Shown: positions 51,620 to 58,424 of the stretch, piece after piece
Position numbering within the stretch: position 1 is the stretch's first letter
How the letters are laid out: every line of letters begins with the position of its first letter
Origin: Fimbriiglobus ruber
GTDB taxonomy: Bacteria; Planctomycetota; Planctomycetia; Gemmatales; Gemmataceae
Direction: 5' to 3'
Length of the DNA: 64,000 bases
NCBI RefSeq assembly: GCF_002197845.1
Contig: NZ_NIDE01000003.1
Coordinates: forward strand, 372,001-436,000
Made by a program: the position numbers and the translations under genes
The notes under the pieces: generated by a model
Told to the model about the DNA's origin: nothing
Databases searched by the model: none
What the model saw: the letters and a program-made list of their open reading frames with translations, nothing else

Positions 51620-52045
51620 ATGGGCTTACTGGACACCGAAACCGGGAAGCGGCGGCTCTTGACCGTCGAGATCCCGGTCGTCGAGAAGTACAACGAGGGC
51701 CGCGACCCGGAGTACCGCATCCGGTTGGCCCGCGTCGGCGGGACGTTAGTATTGTCGTACGCGCTGAAGCCCGGTCACAACCTGTACCAGATTGAAACCC
51801 GGCTCCTATCCAGCTACCCGACCGTCCCCCCGGAATCTCGGGTCATTACCCCCCTCAAGCACTGCCCGCACCTGCTCGAAGGGCAGACGCTGTGCCTGTG
51901 GCGGCAGGGCTCGACGCGGACGACGAGCCGGTGGGATCCCTCGCGGTTCACCTGCATCTTCGCCGTCCAGGCGGCTTGGCGGTGGTTGGCTTGCTACGAA
52001 ATTTGGCACGAGACGGGCGAATGGCCGCTGCCAGAAGCCAAGTGA
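51620..52045 (+). CDS. Prokaryotic E2 (ubiquitin-conjugating enzyme-like) protein
   Basis: A 141-residue protein with an E2-like layout: beta-meander LVLSYALKPGHNLYQIETRLLSSYPTVPP, then VITPLKHCPHLLEGQTLCLWR with a candidate catalytic cysteine at residue 92 (LCLW) and another cysteine at 82, and a C-terminal helix AVQAAWRWLACYEIWHETGEWP. The YPxxPP segment and the Cys followed by a Trp-rich C-terminal helix are typical of bacterial E2 families found with E1 and JAB genes. It would accept a modifier thioester from the E1-like protein encoded 245 bases downstream. Confidence 0.8.
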   Translation: MGLLDTETGKRRLLTVEIPVVEKYNEGRDPEYRIRLARVGGTLVLSYALKPGHNLYQIETRLLSSYPTVPPESRVITPLKHCPHLLEGQTLCLWRQGSTRTTSRWDPSRFTCIFAVQAAWRWLACYEIWHETGEWPLPEAK

Positions 52046-52116
52046 AGCCAATCCAATCGGCCACAGATGGGGACGGTTCATAGGGTTTGATGGCACGAGG
52101 ACAAGGCAGTGTCATC

Positions 52117-52247
52117 TTCAGTCTGAAGGACTGACGGTTCTCAGCCCAGGGCAACGCCCTGGGTTGTTGCTTGGCGGGAGGTTGCATGTCGGTGGCTGTT
52201 CCCATGGCGTTGCCCTGGGCTGAGAACCGTCAGTCCTTCAGACTGAA
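52117..52247. repeat. Perfect 42-base inverted repeat (REP/MITE-like) inside the ubiquitin-like cassette
   Basis: Arms 52117-52158 and 52206-52247 are perfectly complementary, with a 47-base loop. The arms hold the sub-palindrome gcccagggcaacgccctggg. It sits between the E2 stop and the E1 start and could form a very stable cruciform or RNA hairpin. It resembles paired REP elements or a small non-autonomous element; no transposase is adjacent. Confidence 0.85.
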
Positions 52248-52289
52248 TAGAATAACATAATACACCCTCCACCTTCTTGTTAACTATTC

Positions 52290-53186
52290 ATGGCTCACCT
52301 GTTCCAAGTCGGCGTCGGCAGTGGCGGCATCGTCGTGCTGGACCTGCTCGCCCGCGACCCGCGGGTCACGCGAGTCACGCTCGTCGACCCGGACGTTTAC
52401 AAGCCCCACAACGTCCACCGCCACCTGTTCCCGGCGAGCGCGGTGGGGCGAGCGAAGGTGGAGTTGGCCGCGGAGTGGCTGCGGGAGCGGCGGCCGGAAC
52501 TCGTGATTGAGACACTGCCGGTCGACCTGATGAGCCCGGCATACCAGGCAGACATCGTCCGCGCGGTCGCGGCGTGTGATGTGGCGGTATGCGCGGCCGA
52601 CAACGAGGCCGCCAAGTACCACTTCGACCAGTTGATGCGCGCCCACCGCAAACCCTGGGCGCTGGGCGAGGTGTTGAGCGGCGGGATCGGCGGTTGGGTC
52701 CACCGCTTCATATCAGACGGACCGTGCTACGGGTGTGTCGCGAGTTACCTCCAACGATCAGCTCCCGGCGATCCGGCCGCCCCGGCACCGGACTACGCGA
52801 ATCCCGGTGGCGCCGTGCAAGAGACGACCGTACCGGCCAGTAAAGCCAGTATCGACGCCATCGCCAGCCTTCACGCGCTGGTAACACTGGGCCTCCTGGA
52901 CCAGAGCGGCGATGATTCGGCCGCTTCTCCCGAGCCGACCGGACCCGCGGAACAGCGTTTGCAAGCGTCTACCGGGCAAGCCGGGAGCGAGGCGGATTTT
53001 ACCAGCCTGTTGTTCACCCTCAAGCGGGTGCCGGGCGTCTTCGACGACGCTTTCCGACCGTACAAGTTTCGCGTCGCCCGTTCGACTTCGTGTTTAGTCT
53101 GTTCTCCTTCCGCCGTGCCGACCCCCGCCGGGGAGGACCTCGATGCGGCACTCGATCAGGCTCTGGCTCGACTGGGCGATGTCTGA
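52290..53186 (+). CDS. ThiF/E1-like adenylyltransferase
   Basis: A 298-residue E1-type ATP-binding protein that starts directly at the Rossmann fold: G8-V-G-S-G-G13 nucleotide loop, LVDPDVYKPHNVHRHLF (Asp35 plus Asn41/Arg44 typical of E1 adenylation), Lys56 in AVGRAKVE, and CAADNEAAKYHF. Two CxxC pairs (Cys146/149 and Cys268/271) should bind zinc. No separate cysteine is seen at the crossover-loop position where E1/MoeB/ThiF enzymes usually have the thioester cysteine. The gene's last eight bases overlap the next gene (ATGTCTGA), so translation is coupled. Confidence 0.85.
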   Translation: MAHLFQVGVGSGGIVVLDLLARDPRVTRVTLVDPDVYKPHNVHRHLFPASAVGRAKVELAAEWLRERRPELVIETLPVDLMSPAYQADIVRAVAACDVAVCAADNEAAKYHFDQLMRAHRKPWALGEVLSGGIGGWVHRFISDGPCYGCVASYLQRSAPGDPAAPAPDYANPGGAVQETTVPASKASIDAIASLHALVTLGLLDQSGDDSAASPEPTGPAEQRLQASTGQAGSEADFTSLLFTLKRVPGVFDDAFRPYKFRVARSTSCLVCSPSAVPTPAGEDLDAALDQALARLGDV

Positions 53187-54372
53187 CCTCCTCCACCTGA
53201 ACCGCCCGCGGGCGATCGATCAGTCCGTCTACACCCGGTACGAAAAAGCCGGGCTGACGCTCTACGGTCCCGCGCTCCCTTGGAACGCGGACGCCGTCGT
53301 AGTCGAACTCATCGCCCGCCTCCCCCCGACCGCGCGGACGCGGACCGATTTCACGCTCCGTTTGCCTGGACAGAACGCGGTCCCCGCCGACACCGTCCGC
53401 AAAGACGAGGTCGACGCGAGCAAGTACCGCGTCTTCTTCCGGCTCGCGGTGCCACCGGCGTCGGCAAGCGCGGAGTTGTTGTGGCGGAACCGCCTGCTTG
53501 CGACGGTGCCACTCACGGTTTACCAGGCCGACCAGTATCTTGCGGAACTCAAGCTCACGACGCCGACGGTCGCCGTGCGAGTCGGCCCGCAATCGGTCGC
53601 CGCACAGACGTTCGTCACGACCCAGTGTCGGGGCTTGACCGCGGCGGCCGTACTCCGATCGTCCTCCGGTCTCGCGCCGCTGGCCGACCTCGGCGTGCGC
53701 GCGGTGTTCAAGTCCGACCGCGGCGCCGATCAGATCGTCCCCGTTCCCCTGACGAGTTCGCAATTGTCGGCCAAGGAAGCGTTGCTCACGGCCGCCCCGG
53801 CAAAAACTCCGCGGCGGGCCGGGACGTATTCGGTGACGTGGTGCGCGGGCAGCCGGGAACTGTTCTCCCAACCGTTCGTCGCGGTCACCGGCCCGCGGTT
53901 CCTGAAATCGCTCCGTGTGTCGGACGCCCGGTTCGTGACCGCGGACAAGGCCGGGGTGGTCCGGTCGTCGCGGAATTCCCCGCAGCCCGGCGAAGCGGTT
54001 CGGGTAGGGCCGTGCTTCGTCCTCGCCAGCAGTGAGCCGGGTGCGGCCGGGGCGCTAACACTCCACGTGGTCGCGGTCGTTCCCGGTGCGGGCAGGCCGC
54101 CACTCGTCCTCGAACAAACGGTGCTGGTGACCGACGGCCCGACCGTGTTCGCACCCGGGATGTTCGATGTTTCCGATCTCGGCTCGTACACGGGGTTTGA
54201 ACTCCGGCACCGCGAGAAGGTACTCGGCGTGCTCTCCGTGAGCCCGGTACCGTCGGCGGTGTTCAACTCCGAAGGCGCGTTCAAGCCGCCGCCCGATTTC
54301 GCGTGGACCCAGCCCGCCGAAGACGAACTGGCCGAGCGCCTGGCCAAACTCATGGGCGACGGCACTGGCTGA
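53179..54372 (+). CDS. Uncharacterised beta-rich protein coupled to the E1-like gene
   Basis: A 397-residue protein starting MSDLLHLNRPRA, overlapping the E1 stop by eight bases. No signal peptide or membrane helix. The sequence predicts mostly beta strands in possible Ig-like or other beta-sandwich repeats (GLTLYGPALPWNADAVVVELIARL; TPTVAVRVGPQSVAAQTFVTT; LTLHVVAVVPGAGRPPLVLEQTVLV), ending in a short helix (EDELAERLAKLMGD). I do not recognise a family. The tight coupling makes it a core part of the JAB-E2-E1 cassette, perhaps its target, substrate receptor or modifier precursor. It does not end in Gly-Gly. Confidence 0.65.
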   Translation: MSDLLHLNRPRAIDQSVYTRYEKAGLTLYGPALPWNADAVVVELIARLPPTARTRTDFTLRLPGQNAVPADTVRKDEVDASKYRVFFRLAVPPASASAELLWRNRLLATVPLTVYQADQYLAELKLTTPTVAVRVGPQSVAAQTFVTTQCRGLTAAAVLRSSSGLAPLADLGVRAVFKSDRGADQIVPVPLTSSQLSAKEALLTAAPAKTPRRAGTYSVTWCAGSRELFSQPFVAVTGPRFLKSLRVSDARFVTADKAGVVRSSRNSPQPGEAVRVGPCFVLASSEPGAAGALTLHVVAVVPGAGRPPLVLEQTVLVTDGPTVFAPGMFDVSDLGSYTGFELRHREKVLGVLSVSPVPSAVFNSEGAFKPPPDFAWTQPAEDELAERLAKLMGDGTG

Positions 54373-54535
54373 CCAACGCCTGTCCCGTTTCTGACCTACG
54401 AAAGCGCGCGGTGCCCCGGATCACTCTCCTCCGTGTCGCCTCGCATGGCTGCGATTTGTCTTGCTTTCCCAGCCTTTTCCGTCATGGTACGGTTGTGCCG
54501 CGTACCACCACTCCCAACTTTTCCCAGGTGTCTGA

Positions 54536-55462
54536 ATGCTCGCGCGATGGCTTCTGGCTCTATTGATGGCGGGGTCGCTCGCCGCTCCAACTCTCGCGGC
54601 CGACGCGCCGAACTACACCCGCACCGAAGACGTAATTTACGGCCGCAAGTTCGGTCTCGCGATGACGATGGACGTGTTCGCGCCGAAGACGGGGGCGAAC
54701 GGCGCGGGCGTCATTTTCTGCGTGAGCGGCGGGTGGATCTCGGCCAAGGAAGGGATACACCTCGGGTTCTTCGCCGAGTTCCTGAAACGCGGGTACACGG
54801 TGTTCGCGGTCGTACACGGTTCGCAGCCGAAGTTTACCATCCCGGAAGTACTCGACGACATGCACCGGGCCGTCCGCTACATCCGGCACAACGCCGGCAA
54901 GTACGGCGTCGACAAGGAACGGCTCGCGATCTGCGGCGGGTCCGCCGGCGGTCACCTGTCGCTCATGCAAGGGACTGCTCCGAAGCCTACTACCATACTC
55001 GAACTGGACGCGGTCAACCGCGAATCATCGAAGGTCGCGGTGGTCGGGTGTTTCTTCCCGCCGACCGACTTCCTGAACTACGGCAAGGAAGGCAACGTCA
55101 TGCTCGGCGACGGCGTCCTTTCCGGCTTCCGCCCGCCGTTCGAGTTCTGGGAGCGCGATCCCAAGACGAACGCCCTGATCGTCATCTCCGACAAGGCGAA
55201 GCGAAAAGAGATCGGGAAGGCCATCTCGCCCGTCTACCACGTCACCAAGGACTCAGCCCCGGCCCTCATAGTTCACGGCGACGCGGATAAGTTGGTCCCG
55301 ATCCAACAGGCGGAACTCATCATCGCCCGATACAAAGAAGCCGGTGTCCCGTGCGAACTGATCGTGAAGAAAGGGGCCGATCACGGTTGGGCGGGGATGG
55401 ACAAAGACCTAATCACCATCGCGGACTGGTTCGATAAATATCTCGCGAAGAAGTCGAACTGA
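54536..55462 (+). CDS. Secreted lipase/esterase-like alpha/beta hydrolase
   Basis: A 308-residue protein with a signal peptide (MLARWLLALLMAGSLAAPTLAAD). The hydrolase fold shows VIFCVSGGWISAKEG (oxyanion region), LAICGGSAGGHLSLM with nucleophile Ser in G-x-S-x-G, APALIVHGDADKLVP (Asp) and KGADHGWAG (His). It resembles the BD-FAE/esterase-lipase group of planctomycetes. A perfect 52-base palindromic terminator follows; fusA converges from the other side. Confidence 0.85.
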   Translation: MLARWLLALLMAGSLAAPTLAADAPNYTRTEDVIYGRKFGLAMTMDVFAPKTGANGAGVIFCVSGGWISAKEGIHLGFFAEFLKRGYTVFAVVHGSQPKFTIPEVLDDMHRAVRYIRHNAGKYGVDKERLAICGGSAGGHLSLMQGTAPKPTTILELDAVNRESSKVAVVGCFFPPTDFLNYGKEGNVMLGDGVLSGFRPPFEFWERDPKTNALIVISDKAKRKEIGKAISPVYHVTKDSAPALIVHGDADKLVPIQQAELIIARYKEAGVPCELIVKKGADHGWAGMDKDLITIADWFDKYLAKKSN

Positions 55463-55469
55463 CCTGACG

Positions 55470-55521
55470 CCGGAAACGAAAAAGCCCTCGGGCACGTGCC
55501 CGAGGGCTTTTTCGTTTCCGG
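55470..55521. terminator. 52-base perfect palindromic bidirectional terminator
   Basis: A self-complementary sequence centred on CACGTG, with a GC-rich core and A/T runs at both ends (cgaaaaagccctcggg ... cccgagggctttttcg). It lies between the convergent hydrolase and fusA genes, so it can terminate both. Confidence 0.85.
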
Positions 55522-55539
55522 CTGTTGAGGCCGAATTGT

Positions 55540-57681
55540 TTACTTCTTGGCGTCCTTCTTCGGCAGGTCGGCCAGCGCTTCGGGCACCGACGAGTAGTGG
55601 CTGAATTCCATGCTGAAGCTCGCCGTGCCGGCCGTCGCGCTGCGGAGGTCGTTGGTGTACCCGAAGAGGTTCGCCAGCGGGATCTTGGCCATCACTTGCG
55701 CGATGCCGCGGTCCTCGGACGTCTCCTCGATCACGCCCCGGCGGGAGTTAATGTTCCCGACGATCGACCCCTGGTACTGCTTCGGCGAGACCACGACCAC
55801 TTTCATGATCGGTTCGAGCAGCGTAATCCCGGCCCGCTCCTCGGCGTCCCGGAACGCTTCCAGGGCACACAGATAGAACGCGTCCTGCGACGAGTCGACG
55901 TCGTGGTACTTCCCGAAGTGGAGTTCGAACTCCAGGTCGACGAACGGGAAGGGGAACTTGTACCCCTTCTTCGCCCGCTCCCGGAGGCCTTCCTCGACGC
56001 TCGGGATGTACTCCTTCGGAATCGACCCCTGGCTGATCCCGTTCACGAAGTAGACGTTGTTCGGGTCCGGTTTGATCTTCGGGTCTTTGAGTTCCTCGAT
56101 CTCCTTGACCTTGGCCTCGACGTCTTCCGGCGTCAGCGGTCGGTACCGCACGTTGATCACGGCGTACTTCCCGCGGCCGCCCGTTTGCTTCTTGAACTGG
56201 TACTCGAGGTCGACCGCCCGGGAGAACGTCTGCCGGTACGCGACCCGCGGCTTGCCGAGCTGGATCTGCGGGTCCGACTGCGGGATGTTGAGCGCCCGGC
56301 GGAGCTTCTCCATGCTCACTTCCAGGTGCAACTCGCCCATCCCGGACAGAATCGTTTCCTTCGTTTCCTCGTCCGTGTGCTGCTTCAACGTCGGGTCGTC
56401 CCGGACGAGGCGGCCGAGCGCCTCGCCGACCTTCCCGCTGTCGAGCGTTTTCGCGAACGTCAGGGCGGACGACACCACCGGCTTCGGGAACGAGATCGCC
56501 TCGAGGGCGATCGGCTCGTCCGGGTCGCACAGGGTCGCCCCGGTGAACGTGTCCTTGAGGCCGATGCCGGCCACGATGTCCCCGGGGCCGGCCGTCTCCA
56601 GTTCGAGCCGCTTGTCGCCCATCATCCGGTAAAAGCGGGCGATCCGCTCCCGCTTCCCGTTGGTGGTGTTCGTGTAGTTCTCGCCCGGCTTCAGGACACC
56701 GGAGTACACGCGGATGTACACCAGATCCCCGGTCGATTCGGCGACGGTCTTGAAGGCCAGGGCCGAAAGCGGTTCCTTCGGGTCCGGTTTCCGGGTGAGG
56801 ACTTCCTTCGTCTTCGGGTGGATGCCGTCGACCGGCGGGCGGTCGAGCGGGCTCGGCAGGCAGTCGACCACGAGGTCCAGGAGTTGTTGAACCCCCTGGT
56901 ACATCTTGGACGACCCGCAGTGGACGGGCGTGAACAGCCCTTCCAGCGTCCCCTTGCGGAGCGCCGCCTTGATCAACTCCTCGGAGATCGGCTTGCCTTC
57001 GAGGACGAGTTCCGTGACCTCATCGGACGCGACCGAGATGGCGTCGAGCAGTTCGCCCCGGCGCAGCACGGCCTCGTCCCGGTACTTGTCCGGGATCTCG
57101 TTCAGGAAGAACGCCCGCTTCGTCTCGTCGGTGTTGTCCCGGGTGACGAGCTTCATGCGGACCAGGTCGATCAGCCCTTCAAAGGCGGAGTCCTGACCGG
57201 CCGGGATGGTGACCACGGCCGGGGTCGCCAGGAGCTTGGCCTTGATCTGGGAGACGCACTCCCAGAAGTCCGCGCCCATGCGGTCCAGTTTGTTCACGTA
57301 CGCAATGCGGGGCACCTTGTACTTGGTCGCCTGCCGCCACACGGTCTCGGACTGAACTTCGACGCCACCCACCGCGCAGAAGACGCCGATCGCGCCGTCC
57401 AGCACGCGGAGACTCCGCTCGACCTCGGCCGTGAAGTCGACGTGTCCGGGAGTGTCGATGATGTTGATCGTGTTGTCGCCCCAGTCTACCGAGACCGCGG
57501 CGCTATTGATCGTGATCCCCTTCTGCTTTTCCAGGGGGTCGTAGTCGGTCGTGGTGTTCCCATCGTCGACGTCGCCGGTCTTGTGCTTGGTCCCGCTGTA
57601 GTACAGAATCCGCTCCGTAGTGGTCGTTTTACCGGCGTCCACGTGGGCCATAATCCCGATGTTGCGGATGTTTTCGAGCAT
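55540..57681 (-). CDS. fusA: Translation elongation factor G
   Basis: A 713-residue translational GTPase that moves tRNAs and mRNA through the ribosome. G motifs: AHVDAGKTTTTE (residues 12-23), KGITI, DTPGHVDF and NKLDRMG, followed by the domain II-V segments (LSALAFKTVAESTGDLVYIRVYSG, SGMGELHLEVSMEKL, GSIVGNINSRRGVI). The start at 57681 (MLENIRNIGIM) is chosen because homology begins there; an upstream in-frame ATG gives a low-quality 45-residue extension. The usual ribosomal-protein neighbours are absent here. It could be the main or a second EF-G. Confidence 0.94.
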   Translation of the reverse strand: MLENIRNIGIMAHVDAGKTTTTERILYYSGTKHKTGDVDDGNTTTDYDPLEKQKGITINSAAVSVDWGDNTINIIDTPGHVDFTAEVERSLRVLDGAIGVFCAVGGVEVQSETVWRQATKYKVPRIAYVNKLDRMGADFWECVSQIKAKLLATPAVVTIPAGQDSAFEGLIDLVRMKLVTRDNTDETKRAFFLNEIPDKYRDEAVLRRGELLDAISVASDEVTELVLEGKPISEELIKAALRKGTLEGLFTPVHCGSSKMYQGVQQLLDLVVDCLPSPLDRPPVDGIHPKTKEVLTRKPDPKEPLSALAFKTVAESTGDLVYIRVYSGVLKPGENYTNTTNGKRERIARFYRMMGDKRLELETAGPGDIVAGIGLKDTFTGATLCDPDEPIALEAISFPKPVVSSALTFAKTLDSGKVGEALGRLVRDDPTLKQHTDEETKETILSGMGELHLEVSMEKLRRALNIPQSDPQIQLGKPRVAYRQTFSRAVDLEYQFKKQTGGRGKYAVINVRYRPLTPEDVEAKVKEIEELKDPKIKPDPNNVYFVNGISQGSIPKEYIPSVEEGLRERAKKGYKFPFPFVDLEFELHFGKYHDVDSSQDAFYLCALEAFRDAEERAGITLLEPIMKVVVVSPKQYQGSIVGNINSRRGVIEETSEDRGIAQVMAKIPLANLFGYTNDLRSATAGTASFSMEFSHYSSVPEALADLPKKDAKK

Positions 57682-57991
57682 CGTCGTCGGCCGACCAGGG
57701 TTGATCGGCTCCTTAGCAAAGGGGTAAAAACGGACCGTCCGGGGCCGACACGGCCGCGGCTGAGCGGGGCACCACCCCACATGCCGGACGAGAGTCCGGA
57801 TGCGGGGATACCACACCTACCGACTAATAGAGTCCCCCACGGGCCGCCGAGGTTCAGGATTCGGGCCGGACCGTGGGGGAATATTCAATCGTATCCGCGA
57901 GTCAAAAAACGTCCACCCCCGCGGCGCGAAGCTTCGGTGAAGCGGATTTAGGAATGCGGTGAGGATGAGTAAGATCGGTGCGTGGCTGGCG

Positions 57992-58297
57992 TCAAACGAA
58001 AAGCCTGCGTAATACCAGGGCTACGCAAAAGAGAAAGGTTGCGGAGAGGGCTGCAAAGCCCCAGATGCACAAGAGGCCATTCAAAAACCCGGGCATCGGA
58101 GGAGGACCGAGCTTAGCCCAGACCCAAAACGACCCGATCGAGACCACGACACCGAGCCACGGGCTAACGAGAATTGACGCCGATACCGAGGCCAGTGCAC
58201 AGGCTACTATGAATAAAAAGATGAGCGACAGATAGACTGTGAAGGCCAGAATTTCATAGCCGAGAGATGTTTTAAACTGGGGCACGTCGTCGGGCAT
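57992..58297 (-). CDS. Small membrane protein of unknown function
   Basis: About 101 residues from Met 58297 (an in-frame GTG/ATG at 58330 is possible). Three hydrophobic segments: ILAFTVYLSLIFLFIVACALAS, ILVSPWLGVVVSIGSFWVWAKL and GLLCIWGFAALSATFLFCVALVL, ending in a basic LRRLFV. The gene is more AT-rich than its neighbours. No family recognised. Confidence 0.55.
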   Translation of the reverse strand: MPDDVPQFKTSLGYEILAFTVYLSLIFLFIVACALASVSASILVSPWLGVVVSIGSFWVWAKLGPPPMPGFLNGLLCIWGFAALSATFLFCVALVLRRLFV

Positions 58298-58356
58298 AGG
58301 ATGTCTCACAAAGGCCAAGACAAATGCCACGCTTTATGACTACTCGAACCACGATA

Positions 58357-58383
58357 CCAGACCCGGCACATTGCCGGGTCTGG
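58357..58383. terminator. Hairpin terminator after the second S9 peptidase gene
   Basis: Twelve-base perfect stem (58357-58368 with 58372-58383) and a CAT loop, in the spacer between the S9 peptidase gene ending at 58425 (minus strand) and the small membrane protein gene. No long T-run is seen. Confidence 0.5.
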
Positions 58384-58424
58384 TCGCCTGAAACTTCCTC
58401 CTGACTTTGTCGGCACGTCTCCGC

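Noticed and set aside
55525-57951. 808-codon open frame on the plus strand opposite fusA
   Set aside because: It is the antisense shadow of the well-conserved elongation factor G gene; its product is a low-complexity Arg/Asp/Val-rich sequence with no motif.
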